A stretch of DNA of 64,000 nucleotides from Paramacrobiotus metropolitanus (lineage: Eukaryota; Tardigrada; Eutardigrada; Parachela; Macrobiotidae). The position numbers and the translations under genes are program-made. Under the pieces are notes generated by a model. That model was given only the letters and a program-made list of their open reading frames with translations. It ran no database searches and was not told where the DNA came from. Below, piece after piece: positions 23,863 through 35,047 of the stretch (positions are counted from its first letter, which is position 1; every line of letters starts with the position of its first letter). The stretch lies in assembly GCF_019649055.1 (NCBI RefSeq), contig NW_026570277.1, positions 806,001 through 870,000 of the forward strand, given 5' to 3'.

Positions 23863-24529
23863 ATATGATGCCTTGGTTTTTGATGAGCCATTGCCGATTG
23901 GCAGTGAAATATCGAAATCGTCGGAACCAAGTATGCAGTGAAGATTGTCAGTTTCGACAGTATGTGTGGCTTGATGCCTTTGGTTTTGAGTGTCTTCGGC
24001 ATCGGGGTGGTTACCATCAGTTTGCTGTCGGTTGTCGAGTGTTTGTACAAGCGGAACACAACACGGTCACGTTCATCTGCGCAGAAGTCCACGGCGATTT
24101 TGAAGGTAACAGTATGTTCTGGGATGCCGACTCATTGAAAGAAGCCTGTCAGAAGTATTTTGAACAGCAGCCAGTGGAACAAATAACAGTGCGCATGACT
24201 CTCGAGGCTAATCGCCGCCTTCTTGGCGTCGTCCAATATGGTGAGTTACGGCGCGCCTCTTATGGGCTAACAATGTATAGAGAGTACAGTAAATTTTCTT
24301 AGGCTCTCCGAGAAACAAAGACTGTGCGGTGCTTATACAGTAATTAAATTTTATTTTTAAAAATGGCAGATCTATTAAAATCACAACAACTGCGTAATGC
24401 TTCAAGCTGGCCCGCTTCCCTTTACCCAGTTTAAAACAGCTAGACAAATGGCGGTAATCTTGCAGCGCATAGCACTCCCGAACATGACAGTTACCGGTAC
24501 TAGTACTGTGCGGATGCTTTCAGGTGTGG

Positions 24530-25147
24530 GTCGTATTAAACAGTTCTGGACGGACTGAATAACCACTTCCCAGCCACGCAAAGCGGTATGAGCACTCTTC
24601 TCTCTCAAACTGGTATAGCGAAAACACTTGGTGGAACGATGGAGGAACGAACAGGAACACAGGAACCAGGAATCCCTATCAGGAGCCCTGCGAATCACAC
24701 GAACACACGAACGAATGCCTTACTTCTCACTCCTGGTCTCGGGTAATACAAGGATCAGATAAAGGCGAAGGTCAATTGTGACGCGAGTATACTGCGGCTG
24801 ACTACGCTATAATCCGTAACTTGATTATGAACGCCAGTCGTAACCTTTAGAAAATACTGCCCTTTAATCTAATGCACAAGTATTTTCTCAACACATCGAA
24901 GTCAGAAAAGTAAGAACGTCAGAAATCAAGAGACTAATTCCTGACCGCTTTCGATATTAGGCATCACTCAAGCTTATATAGACTAGTAGAAGCACACGGC
25001 ATACATCGCTAGGGTTTAACGTACAACCAATCACAGGTAGAGAGATGACTAGATAATAACACGGAGACTCGTATTTACAGGTGAAAGGCGGACATCTTAG
25101 AGGCATCTGGACGTACGTACGATGTGGGATATCTCCTCCCCACGTCA
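24530..25147 (-). repeat. 3' LTR of the giant element
   Basis: 618 bp. On the minus strand it starts TGACGTGGGGAGG and ends AATACGAC; the final A of the expected ...GACA end is lost. A TATATAAG box is complementary to 24973-24980. It holds a 60-80-codon minus ORF duplicated in the other LTR, which is probably fortuitous. Confidence 0.9.
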
Positions 25148-25158
25148 CCCCCACGAAC
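25148..25158 (-). other. Polypurine tract of the giant element
   Basis: Minus strand GTTCGTGGGGG abuts the TGACG start of the 3' LTR. Confidence 0.75.
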
Positions 25159-25722
25159 GAGTCTTGGCCGTGCCAAAATAAGCCATCCATCTCGTACCAT
25201 CCCGTGATTGTGCGATGCGTGCTCCATCCTGCCATCCCGATCCGTCCATCTCCATCGCGCAATCCACGCATGTCCGTCCGATGCCGAGAAAATGTACGCC
25301 TGGTCCGGTAAATGTGTAAGATCGTCAAGCGCTGGCATCCGGTGGTCCATGGGGAAGTGGCGATGTGGAGATCCAGGATCCAGGAGGCTTGGAGAAAATT
25401 CTATGCTAGCTACCGCACTTCTTGCCTGTGAACTCACCACTGTATTGGGCTTTTAATACTAGTTATAATTGTGCTGTTACTTGTGCACATTCAGAATTAA
25501 ATACTAGTAAAATACTGGGAAATTAAAGTGAAAAACAGCAGATCTGTTGCTTTACACTCCGATTTTATTTAAAATTAATCCAGCAGATCACATACGTTAA
25601 TATTGCGGGTTCATCCTTGAATCATTGTTGAAAAGTAAGAACACCCATCAGATCAAAACACAAAACTCCAAGTATTACTACATTAGACAACACACAGAAC
25701 TTACTGGTCAGATGAACACCGA

Positions 25723-26226
25723 TTAATTCTGACATTGGAAACGAGATTCCAACAAATTCATACGCTGAGTAAGAACTGCTTCATCTGATTCCTTCTTGGT
25801 CGGGCGCTCATCAATCAGCAACTTGCGCGGTCGTGACGGACTATCCGATGAAGAATCCGACCATCTACGCTTACTCGAGTTACGGTCCATCACAGGTGGA
25901 GCAGACCACGGTTCCCCTTGCATCTTTTTGATCACTTTGCCCGTCAGCGGATCTAGTGCGAATCCTGCCAGTTTCACCCAACGTTGAACAGCCTTCGGAT
26001 CCAGATATCGAATGCGCTGACTAATACGTTCTTCAAAAGTCATACGGTCTAATACTTCCGCTGTGTATTCCATATCCGAAACAGTATCTAGCTTCTGCGC
26101 AGGCAGTTGAGACGAAATCTCCACAGAATGAACCAATTGCTGCTGGTGATACTGATTCTCAGAAATTGTAATCAACAACCCGCTGCGATAAACTGAACTT
26201 AAGTAATTTGTTGACGAAAATGCCAT
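25723..26226 (-). CDS. Cargo ORF h of the giant element, unknown basic/Ser-rich protein
   Basis: 167 codons from an ATG in a good context (TACCATGGCA). The middle has FEERISQRIRYLDPKAVQRWVKL-type helical sequence and the C-terminal half a basic Ser/Arg run (KRRWSDSSSDSPSRPRK) that looks like a nuclear-localisation or nucleic-acid-binding tail. It is the ORF nearest the 3' LTR. No family recognised. Confidence 0.55.
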   Translation of the reverse strand: MAFSSTNYLSSVYRSGLLITISENQYHQQQLVHSVEISSQLPAQKLDTVSDMEYTAEVLDRMTFEERISQRIRYLDPKAVQRWVKLAGFALDPLTGKVIKKMQGEPWSAPPVMDRNSSKRRWSDSSSDSPSRPRKLLIDERPTKKESDEAVLTQRMNLLESRFQCQN

Positions 26227-26993
26227 GGTAATTCAGATCGTACAAAAAGGAGTTTAGGAATTAATTACCAACTCCAATTCACTGAACGACTGTGAAATGT
26301 AAAGTCTTCAATGCGGAGTACAACACTGCATAGTACAACACAGTGCCAGGCAATTGCTTACACGTAACTGCTGCACTGAAGGTGTGAGTGCCGGAAGTGG
26401 CGTTTAAACTTTGCATGTACCTCAATGTACATTAATCTCTAATGTACTTTACTTGGTTAAAGTATACTTGTGACTTTACAAGGGCCATTTGGCTTTAATT
26501 TCCGTGTGTACATGTGACTTTTAAACGATTTGTAGTACTAATCAATTACGCAAAGACGACCACACGCACTGCATTCTTCTTCGAATTTTATTAGCTAATA
26601 TCACCGAGACATCATCATAATTTATTAATTGTTTTTGGGTTTTACATTTCACAATTTAGGGTTGACGCACTTCCTAGAAAGTAGCGCCTGCATACGATCC
26701 ACTGCACTTGCTTCCTTCCACAGGAAGATGCTTCTCGTTCCGGTTCTATGTTCTAGGAAGTACGTCACGGCCTGTCCGGATTTTGACGGTTACACAGCAC
26801 CGACAACATACTACCAAGTCACAACACATTCGCAAAACACAACGATACATACAACCATCATCAGCTATAGCTGTGCAACATTCACTGCAACCACTACGCT
26901 GCTTAGTAAAACAGCGAAAAGCTTGAAACACAAACAAGGAAAAACATGAAACCAAGAGCTAGCTCAACAACCAAAACATACACATCATCCAGC
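26227..26993. other. Cargo spacer, no gene seen
   Basis: About 770 bp between two minus-strand cargo ORFs. Only short ORFs of no evident family. It probably holds leader or splice signals for ORF h. Confidence 0.4.
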
Positions 26994-27731
26994 TTACTTC
27001 GCACTAGGCGCCAGTGAGAAAAGACCCGTGTGACCTGATCCAGATAATGCATCAAGACGCTTTCCCACTTCTGTGGCCATTTCCTTGCGCGACATTGCGT
27101 CACGTTCCCGTTGCATAATGACCTGGTGGGCAGCAAACGGCGGAACAAATTCATGGCTGGCTGATCCCACACGATCACGAGACGCAGACCGATCACGATC
27201 TGACACTGTAGGTGGCACTTCCAAAGGCAATACACCAGGTGGCAATCCTGGCATGGAAGAACCCGGCGGCGCGGCTACTGCATTTAGGCCGCCTGATTGT
27301 CCATCTGCACGTACCTGGCGAATAGGTTCAACACCAATGGCGTTAATCTCAGCGACAGGCCGACGACCTTCAACTTGAATTCCCGAATTTTGCGGCGCAA
27401 GGGCTTCTCCATCGACTTCCATACGGTCGTCGGGATGTGGAGACGGTATAATTCTGGCAGGGACTCGAGGAGCTTCATCAACTCTTCGCGGTACGTCCAT
27501 ACGTCCGTCTCTATGATGCCAACTATTGTGCCTACTGCGGAGATTGTCGTTTCTAGGACTGCCACGGAATCCTCGATAGTGGTTACGAAATCCCGAACGA
27601 GCGCCGCGATATCCGCCTCGAAATACGCCATGATTCTGATTAGGCTGTGGATTCTGCGCAGCCGCCGCTGACTGTTGAAACACGGCGTCAACCAATTTAT
27701 CAAATGCCCGATTGGGGTCGATCGGAGGCAT
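26994..27731 (-). CDS. Cargo ORF g, RGG-rich protein shared with the young element
   Basis: 245 codons from the ATG at 27731-27729 (MPPIDPN). The N-terminal third is rich in RGG/RG/FRG repeats (FRGGYRGARSGFRNHYRGF), typical of RNA-binding tails. The C-terminus has a charged helix (MQRERDAMSRKEM) and ends with GLFSLAPSAK. The ORF just after pol in the nested young element (51873-52427) has the same plan: an MPP start, RG repeats, a DGDVDM/DRMEVDG acidic patch, an ERERQQQLRQQM helix and a GLFSFGAR end. The two are therefore homologous element genes, conserved across diverged elements. Probably an RNA- or nucleoprotein-binding factor; not an envelope. Confidence 0.7.
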   Translation of the reverse strand: MPPIDPNRAFDKLVDAVFQQSAAAAQNPQPNQNHGVFRGGYRGARSGFRNHYRGFRGSPRNDNLRSRHNSWHHRDGRMDVPRRVDEAPRVPARIIPSPHPDDRMEVDGEALAPQNSGIQVEGRRPVAEINAIGVEPIRQVRADGQSGGLNAVAAPPGSSMPGLPPGVLPLEVPPTVSDRDRSASRDRVGSASHEFVPPFAAHQVIMQRERDAMSRKEMATEVGKRLDALSGSGHTGLFSLAPSAK

Positions 27732-28311
27732 CCCAATACGCACACAAATCAATCAAAAGTGACCTTAGTACAAAATAATCGTAAAATCCACAGTTTACCC
27801 TGCTACCGTGAGCAAAGATCTGAAAAACACGTATCAGCCCACAGCAAAAGTAAAAATCCCTGAGTGAGGATTTTTGCACGCGTGCCGCAGTTTAAATCCA
27901 CTTTACGATTCGAATTCTTACACAGCGCTAGCGCCGCACCTATGTTAATGAGCTAGAAGTGTGGAATTTGCCACGAGTGAAGACATCCTCTGACCAATCA
28001 ACAGCCACGATTTTAATCTCGGCAACAAAAGGATCGTACAAATATACTGCGCATACAAACTGTTAGCGCCGACCAGACAAAAGTTCACTGGCATCAAAGC
28101 CGCTCTTTATGTGACGTAACAAAAATCTCTAAGAACGATAAAATCTACCAGATCAAGGTTAACGAGGTCAAAAGTCTTCCGGGTTAACAGAAAATACTAA
28201 TAAAATCTAATCAAACACCGCATATCGTGCAACGCGCGTAATTAAACGAAAATATGCCATTCGCAAACAAAATGAGATGAGAAATGCAATACAGGTAGGC
28301 GCTACGAAAAC
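27732..28311. other. Cargo spacer, no gene seen
   Basis: About 580 bp upstream of ORF g (element sense). No ORF, RNA or repeat recognised. Confidence 0.4.
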
Positions 28312-29472
28312 TCAGACCAACATGCTATCCACGTCCATATCATTGTTGTCATCATCGTCAGAAGCGCTGGAGTCACGCTTGTAATCATCTTCGTTAAACG
28401 GGTACTCGCGATTAGCAGGCAACTGGCCCATCAGGAAACCATTTACCCAACGGGGCTTCCATGGACGCATCTGTTGTCTCGCAACAATTTCTTCACTACT
28501 CGGTTCACTTCCGCCTTGATCTTGCTGCTGCATCAGGGGCTGAGCAATAACAACTGGTTCAGCTGGTGCATTCACTTCCAAGTTATTCGACACTTCATGA
28601 TCTAGAAACAGCATGTTGCACTCGATCAGTGCAGGCGCGTCGTTGACGAACACAGGCAACTGTTCTGGCTCAGGAAACTGATTGCCATCTTCAACATCAA
28701 CTTGTTGACCCCACAACGCGTGGTCCTGCTCTTCCTGTAAGTCATCCGCGTTATCGCTGCCTGGACCAGACGTATTCGTCCAGTCGTCGTCGTCGTCGTC
28801 GTCAGCGACTACTTCATGAGAGGCAACATCGACGCGAGTAGATTCTTCTCGCAAATTAGCATCAAACCACCCTGGCTCATCTACTATTACAACGCCGTGC
28901 TCGGCAAAAATATCTGCATTGGCTTCACAGGGAATCAATGCATCAAAGAAGTCGTCTTCCGGTGGACTGGCCGATCTGCGCTGCACGGTAGAAACTCGGT
29001 CGAATCCGGTCACACTCATGGCCTGATTCCCGGGTTCAATACTGGACTCACGCTGTCGCTTTTTCCCTTTCGCTTCTGCGGCATCCGCACTCTCATTTTG
29101 TCCAGCACCGGAAATGGTCAGGTGGTGCATTTCTAAATTCTGCACATCCATGCCTGGCTGATACGCTGCAGAAACAACAATTTCGTCGTCGCTATCCGCA
29201 ATACGAAGACGTGGTGGTGATTGACTGTGTGCGGTTCCCACTGACTGCACATCATCTTCATCCTCCCAATCATCCTCGCCTTCCGCGTCATCCGAACTGG
29301 TTTCATCTGCCTCTTCTACGCGTTCTTGTCGTGGACGAACTGGAGACATACGAATTGTCTTCCGTGCAAATCCCGCGCGCAACGGGCCATAGCGCGGCAC
29401 TAGAAACATGAGAAACACAGTGCAGAAATACGCACTAAATACAGACGAGAACAACGAACTTCCGCACACCAT
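28312..29472 (-). CDS. Cargo ORF f, long acidic protein with hydrophobic N-terminus
   Basis: About 387 codons from the ATG at 29472. The first 30 residues are strongly hydrophobic (SSVFSAYFCTVFLMFLV), which could be a signal peptide or anchor, followed by a basic patch. The remainder is acidic and low complexity, with D/E runs (ADDDDDDDW, SASDDDDNNDMDVD) and a basic KGKKRQRE segment. An alternative start further in (MSPVRPRQ) would skip the hydrophobic segment and make it a nuclear-type acidic protein. It lies 15 bp downstream of ORF e. No known family. Confidence 0.6.
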   Translation of the reverse strand: MVCGSSLFSSVFSAYFCTVFLMFLVPRYGPLRAGFARKTIRMSPVRPRQERVEEADETSSDDAEGEDDWEDEDDVQSVGTAHSQSPPRLRIADSDDEIVVSAAYQPGMDVQNLEMHHLTISGAGQNESADAAEAKGKKRQRESSIEPGNQAMSVTGFDRVSTVQRRSASPPEDDFFDALIPCEANADIFAEHGVVIVDEPGWFDANLREESTRVDVASHEVVADDDDDDDWTNTSGPGSDNADDLQEEQDHALWGQQVDVEDGNQFPEPEQLPVFVNDAPALIECNMLFLDHEVSNNLEVNAPAEPVVIAQPLMQQQDQGGSEPSSEEIVARQQMRPWKPRWVNGFLMGQLPANREYPFNEDDYKRDSSASDDDDNNDMDVDSMLV

Positions 29473-29486
29473 CTCGCTCGCTGCTT

Positions 29487-29909
29487 TCAACAAAACAAAA
29501 ACTCATGCGTTTCTTCATGATACGCTAGGTACATACCCGAACTTGATGGGGAAGACGGCGGCGTACTGTCATCACGCCGTCGCGGCGGGTACACTCTTCC
29601 CTGATGCTGCTCACTACCACGAGAAGTACTCGGCTGGCATAGTCCCGACAGATTGCGACCACGAGGCGGACATACGATAGGCACTTCGCTTGACGAAGAG
29701 ACTCCCTCCTCTGGCAAAATAACATGCTGCCTAACATTCCGTGGCGAGGCAAATGAGGACGCGACAGAACTCTGCGAACGCGCAGAAAATGATGAACTGG
29801 ATGGCTCATCTGCTGCCATCAATGCTGGGTTCATCTGGGCGCGACGCTCAGCTGCTGTCAAGATTCTCGCAGGCCGCGGTGGCGTCGGCCAAGGATCAGA
29901 ATCCGACAT
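29487..29909 (-). CDS. Cargo ORF e, Ser/Pro/Arg-rich protein
   Basis: About 140 codons from the ATG at 29909 (MSDSDPWPTPPRP). Low-complexity Ser, Pro and Arg stretches (SSSSFSARSQSSVASSF, YPPRRRDDSTPPSSPSSSG). Ends just before ORF f; the two may be expressed from one transcript. Function unknown. Confidence 0.5.
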   Translation of the reverse strand: MSDSDPWPTPPRPARILTAAERRAQMNPALMAADEPSSSSFSARSQSSVASSFASPRNVRQHVILPEEGVSSSSEVPIVCPPRGRNLSGLCQPSTSRGSEQHQGRVYPPRRRDDSTPPSSPSSSGMYLAYHEETHEFLFC

Positions 29910-30490
29910 CTTTGTCACCACAAATAAACTTTTAAATCAGAACAAGACAAAACAATCGGGCAGCAACGATGTAGCTGCGGAAATACCATACGGCTCGCGG
30001 ATACACAGCGACCCAACTTTGAAAGTTTCAAGTTTGCATTTTGAAAAGTCAGCAGCCGGCGCGCGTTCGATTTGCGCAAAACACACGTAACTGCGTACGC
30101 ACGGTATCTGACGTACGACATGCCCACGCACGTATTTAAGTAATTACTTTTGTATTCACATTTTAACCAATTAAAATTCCCGAGTTCTTTGTTTTTACTA
30201 TTAAAAATAATATTTTATCCTCCCAATTCTAAAATTTTTACACAATTAGCTGGAGACAGTTCGAATTAAATGTTTCTTCTGCCAGATAAGGCGGTTGAGT
30301 TTGCGGGCACACAACACTGTGAACTGAAGCAGCGTACCGTAGTTTCTAATTCAGACTGCTGGCTGTGCGGTTGCACCATACGCTAATCACCGGCTATGAT
30401 ACAGCTGGTTTTTAATTCGAATTTTTGCAAGTTCTCCCGTTTTATTTATTAATCGTTTATTTACGCTAATTTCCGTTTTCTCCTCCCACA
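29910..30490. other. Divergent spacer between ORF e and the antisense gene
   Basis: About 580 bp, AT-rich towards the right. It must hold the 5' flanks of a minus-strand ORF and of the plus-strand spliced gene. No clear TATA box. Confidence 0.4.
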
Positions 30491-31556
30491 ATGTCGAGTT
30501 TATTTCCGATAATCTATGCGTTATCGCCTTCTCATCCAGACGATCCACTTGGCACACAGTGCCTACGCACTGATTTGGAGAATTTGTTCAATCTGACGAA
30601 ACAGCCGCTTAAACATTGCGAAACTTATACTATGCGCCTACGAGAGGGAATCCGCTTCGCTACCCGAGTGAAGCTATTTGATAGTTATCTAAACTCATAT
30701 CTGGTGACGCTGGAAGATCTCCGAAAATTTCTTATGCTTCTACATCCAGACTTGAAGATGGTTCGTGTGCATCTGTTTATCGAAAGCTCACTCACCAGTG
30801 GCTTCCTCATTAAACAGCTACATGTGGACAGACGGTACGTGGTTCGTGAGGCCGAAGACGTCAAAAAGACGCGTCTGGACGCCGTCGTCGACAACTGGAT
30901 GAAACTACGAAGTGCAATTACCACCGTTGTCCTGGAGGCCGGCTACGCACTGTCTCGTACCGAGATTGCTATTTGGACGCGACATACCTTCACCGTACAA
31001 CTGCGAGGTTTTGCCCGTTCGTTTCGTCTTGCGATACGCGATCTAACGTTGCTTGGCCGTATTCTTTCGGTCGGAGGGAATCTATTCATTCACCCCTGTA
31101 CAGACCGCAAAATGACTACAGTACGTCGAGGACTGGAGCTTTATGAAGTGGAGCGCTCTCAAGGTACACATGATTTCCGCTCTCTTCACTTTAATATATT
31201 AATTTGAACATTCATTTGCACTTACAGGTCTGATTTTATCAACGCACAAGGATACCTGTGTTGCCTGTCACGGCTACGGCGATTTAACCAAAGCTGAAGG
31301 ACGATTCATGCGAAGTGTGATTGTTGTCCCAAAAGAGAAATCAACAGCGGAAGAACCACGGACTTCACCAAATCAATTGGCTGCCATTCCAGACTCTGCA
31401 GCGACTATTTCGTGTACTTCTATCATGGGTATGACAAATTCACCACCCGTCTTAAGTACACGCGGGCCTCCCCAAAACAACACTGGGATCACTAAAAAGA
31501 AAGCCAGTCTGCTGATGAATACACTGCGGAAGGAGGCCGGGAAACGTCCACTGTGA
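30491..31556 (+). CDS. Antisense, spliced cargo gene inside the giant element
   Basis: Two exons opposite in direction to the element: 30491-31163 and 31228-31556, with a 64-bp intron (donor AAG|GTACAC, acceptor CTTACAG|GT). The join completes a Gly codon and gives 333 residues. An AATAAA follows at 31757-31762. The N-terminal two thirds are helical (LRTDLENLFNLT, LVTLEDLRKFLMLLHPDLK, WMKLRSAITTVVLEAGYAL). Exon 2 begins with a Cys pair CVACHGYGD and ends in a disordered basic tail. No family recognised. An intron can survive retrotransposition only if its gene lies antisense to the genomic RNA, which is what is seen. It could be a captured host gene or a regulatory gene of the element. Confidence 0.65.
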
Positions 31557-32404
31557 TTCAGTTTTAGTTTGTTGAAATTACGCGTTACTCATTCTGGTTC
31601 CGTTAATTTAACTTACAAATCTTGCCCGTTAATCCGATCTCACAAGTTGTTATTTTATTTTATTTAACCGCATGTTTTACTCAAGTTTCCAGCCGGTAAT
31701 TCGCTCGGTGAACCGCAAGATTAACTCCCAATTTTATTTGTGCGCGATTCTGAATCAATAAAAATATATCTTCGAAAATATTAACGATCTTATATTTTAT
31801 AATTTCAAGGCTAATGAGCGCGGTAGAGTTGAGTAATGCCATCGTATTACATTAATTTCACATCCGTACACGGAAATATTTACAGCTGTATTTGCACCGA
31901 AATGCTCCAGCCAATCTGCTACAGTAATTCGCCATTAGTCGAAAACATCCGGTTCAAGTAGTAATTATACTCATTCCGTGTTATATTCATCCACCGAAAA
32001 AGATTTTCTATTAGTTAATTGAGTCAATTCGTTTAAACTAACAATTGCAGTTCTGCGGGCTTCGTCCCTTTTGCTGACAGCTACTTATCTACGATATTTC
32101 TGTATTTACAAGGAGAGCTACAACGCAGCACCAACACTTGCTCCGCTAAAGCCGATTCATTATGGAAAAACAATTCCACAAAACATAAGAATCACCGTAA
32201 ATCTGTACTTCACCACATGTAAATACTATCTCTGAGCAAGATTCTCGAAAGAAGAAACTACCGAAAAACAGTCTCAACAAGGAGTAAAAAAAACTGCTCA
32301 ATATCTGACATCCAGATCAACAGAAGAGTTGAAAGTAGATCATCCTCCACTTTGCATATGAAAAATACTAAAAACAACAGTATCCCGCGATGCACCATTC
32401 CATC
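31557..32404. other. 3' flank of the antisense gene, no other gene seen
   Basis: AT-rich. Contains AATAAA at 31757-31762 on plus. It separates two converging cargo genes. Confidence 0.45.
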
Positions 32405-33094
32405 TTACAGTCGTCGGACAAATGCTCCTCCAGAACATCGCAGCTGAATGGCCAATGGGCACGGTTTCTTCGCCACAGGCTTTGGACGCAAGATGGGCAA
32501 CGCATAATTGAGTGCGTTCCAATTCGGTTGCTTGCGACGATAGATCCCATCCGCCCAACGCCAAGGTTTCTGCTCGCGATCGCGCAAATAACGGGAAACT
32601 TGCTGTTTCTGACTGCACTGATGAAACCGAATGGTGCGGTGATGAACCGCACGCCACACTTCCTTCACCACGGCCTTTTCGCCAACGAACTTGATAGCGC
32701 GGAGCCCATAGCGCTGATGGATCCATCGGAATGCAGAAAACATCGGACGGCGATGTTTCCACTGAATGTGGACTCGCAGGCGTTGTTTTTCCACTTGCTG
32801 CTGTGCCTGTAGGTCCAACTTCTGCAGTGCGTTCTCGAGTCCCGATTTCTTCTGCCCTGCAACAGGTACACTTGCCTGTTGCTGCTGCTCGCCGCCGTCA
32901 CTCTTCTTCTGTGGGGAATGCGGGCGCTTCACTGCAGGTCGCCCCAACGGGATCGGACGCTGGTCGTCCAAATTCTGTTCCTGCGGGGCAGGCTGTGGCA
33001 AGGCAGCAGGTTGTTGCTGCGCAGCCAAACGGCGCACTGGCCTACCAACGGGCACAATACCGTAAAGATCCTGCGGTGGTCGTTGCTCTGCCAT
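32405..33094 (-). CDS. Cargo ORF d, Gln-rich then basic protein
   Basis: About 229 codons from the ATG at 33094 (MAEQRPPQD). The N-terminal half is Pro/Gln-rich with PVGRPVRR and PLGRPAVKRP repeats. A Gln-rich helix follows (LQKLDLQAQQQVEKQ). The C-terminal half is strongly basic with aromatic residues (RWIHQRYGLRAIKFVGEKA, REQKPWRWADGIYRRKQP). A nucleic-acid-binding role is possible but unproven. Confidence 0.5.
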   Translation of the reverse strand: MAEQRPPQDLYGIVPVGRPVRRLAAQQQPAALPQPAPQEQNLDDQRPIPLGRPAVKRPHSPQKKSDGGEQQQQASVPVAGQKKSGLENALQKLDLQAQQQVEKQRLRVHIQWKHRRPMFSAFRWIHQRYGLRAIKFVGEKAVVKEVWRAVHHRTIRFHQCSQKQQVSRYLRDREQKPWRWADGIYRRKQPNWNALNYALPILRPKPVAKKPCPLAIQLRCSGGAFVRRL

Positions 33095-34135
33095 GTCCAC
33101 CCGAAACAGCACAAAAACACAACAAAAGGCAGGAACAAGTGCGAAAATTCAGATTTCAAGAAGTGCGAGACGCACACCGAAGAACCAACAGCATCAGAAA
33201 GTTTAACATCAGAAAATGAAGAATTTCGAAGTGAAAAACTGCAAGTACTGCAGTACAACAGCTGATTACACCGCTGATCCTATAGGGTCAGCTCGTGGCT
33301 GGGTTTTTGTTTTGAAACGTTCTTTTTCGTTTCAGATGAAACGATCTCGTCTTCCTTTTGTAACTAGATTGTAGAGAATTAAATTCTCTACCTTATTTAA
33401 GTAAGACACCAAAAATAAACTTAAGTTTAAAAGTTTTACGAGCATCCCCAGTTGCTCTCATAAGCTACATAGTAACGGGTAGCAACACACTGGCCCCGTG
33501 CTTCGACACGCTACGCCACCACTCAGACCGGAAGTCCCTACGGAATCACATTTCGTCCTGTTCAGGCGCATTTTCCAGTCACCAGAAGTGGTGCATTTTG
33601 TAGAGGAGAGTTTCCTCAAATTGCCCAACCACTTCCGATATAGTTTGTTTGACGGACTGGGGCCCGCGCCCCTGCAGTAATCAAATGTACTAATGTTATA
33701 TTACAGTACAAAGTACTGTTCCTCCTAGTGCTTGGAGGTCCCTAATTTTTACTATCCGACTTCCGATTAACTTCGAAAGTTATTTTTCCGAGAGAACAGA
33801 CCAAAATGCGATTTTACAGGCCAGACTTGACCTTCTAGTACATATCACAAATTCTTTGCGAATTATTCCCAGCTGGGATACATTCAGCACGCGTTTTATT
33901 CATATGTATTTCACTGATTTGAAGCAACAGCTGAACAGAATAAACCAGACAATTGTGTCGTTAAAAAAACGAAATTTCCGTGCAAAACATAAGAAAACGA
34001 ATCAACGAATAAAATTCCAATACTGACATTCACATTCACCGTAGTATATACAGAGATTCCGTATGTACAGTGAGCTCAACAGAAGAATTTTCACCACTGC
34101 TCGCGCGCTTAATCCGCTAAAGCTCCAGCCAGCCT
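33095..34135. other. Cargo spacer, no gene seen
   Basis: About 1 kb between cargo ORFs. Several overlapping short ORFs but none with family features. Confidence 0.4.
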
Positions 34136-34633
34136 CTAATCGATATAGCTGCACGAGCCATGGTCAACATCCGCAGCACTGTAAGCTGGATTTCCCAGAT
34201 ACCGTCCACGCAGGTAATCCTGTTTAACCAGCTTCAGAAGATCCTTGTAGGACAAACGGTTAATTTCATACTGCTGCAGGTGGACTGTGTATTTCACGTG
34301 CCAAGTGGGCAAAATAACAGGCTGATTGGGTTGCTGGCGCTTAATCAGCCATTCCAGTTCTTGGCGCTCCTTCTTGTACATACACTTTTCAAACGGTGCG
34401 TTAGCCACAACTGGTTTAACGACGAGCTCAGTCAACGACGTCTGCTGCTCATTCTGCACCTCACCCAACTCTTCAGTCCCAGGCTTCTGTTGCTCAGTGA
34501 TGGTACTCACGGGCGCGTAAGGGTCGAACATGGAAATATCGATACTAGTAGACACAGGCGGTTGCTTAGCTTGATTGTCTGCCACGAACGCAACAGCCAG
34601 TAATGGCTTCTGATTAACCTCCGGGAAATCCAT
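34136..34633 (-). CDS. Cargo ORF c, unknown protein
   Basis: 165 codons from the ATG at 34633. An acidic/Gln-rich N-terminus is followed by a more ordered C-terminal half (YKKERQELEWLIKRQQP, WHVKYTVHLQQYEINRL, YKDLLKLVKQDYLRGRYLG). No family recognised; intact. Confidence 0.5.
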   Translation of the reverse strand: MDFPEVNQKPLLAVAFVADNQAKQPPVSTSIDISMFDPYAPVSTITEQQKPGTEELGEVQNEQQTSLTELVVKPVVANAPFEKCMYKKERQELEWLIKRQQPNQPVILPTWHVKYTVHLQQYEINRLSYKDLLKLVKQDYLRGRYLGNPAYSAADVDHGSCSYID

Positions 34634-35047
34634 GATAAGACTGCACTTATACGCTTAGGTACAAACGAGAAAGATATGGATTTAACTAATTTATTGCATT
34701 CCTACTCAAGATGTCGAATAATTCCGCGAGGTTCTTACATACAATGCTCTCAATACAAAACAACAGACTGGCTGCTGCTACGCGCTCTAGTGCGGTTGAC
34801 AGGCGACAAATTTTAATGCATTAAATCAACAACCCATTAGCACTAGAAATAATTTTACCATACTTGTAAATCTCCCAAAAATTATATCCTCATGGCTTTA
34901 AAAATTATTACAGCCAACAACTTATCACAACATCAGAGCTTATCACGCTCCGTGAAAGAGATCCGCGACTAAAGTCACAAAATCCATTCCAGCGCTTTAA
35001 ACAATTAAAACAACTTTTAACGCCTAAACCGTTTGCTTTTACCAGTT
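34634..35047. other. Cargo spacer, no gene seen
   Basis: About 410 bp of AT-rich sequence. Confidence 0.4.

Larger units (their letters stand above)
19736..24240 (+). pseudogene. F-box-like family copy B, exon 1, split by an LTR element
   Basis: The paralogue of 15830-16668. The parts 19736-20244 and 23867-24240 together correspond to exon 1. They retain VVVQRDHGQWWLGYVQDIDG, WIHSQHLWPH, GPMIFRP and, after the insertion, FVQAEHNTVTFICAEVHG. Frameshifts occur near 19768 (a TATATA run) and near 20038. The gag-only LTR element at 20245-23862 lies inside the exon with a 4-bp duplication (ATAT at 20241-20244 and 23863-23866), and the frame is continuous across the ancestral junction. The donor is GTGAGT at 24241. 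Clearly a decayed copy. Confidence 0.8.

Noticed and set aside
24402-24698. Protein-coding gene shared at 24.5 and 56.5 kb
   Set aside because: These ORFs lie inside the two LTR copies of the giant element and differ by frameshifts; they reflect the LTR duplication.
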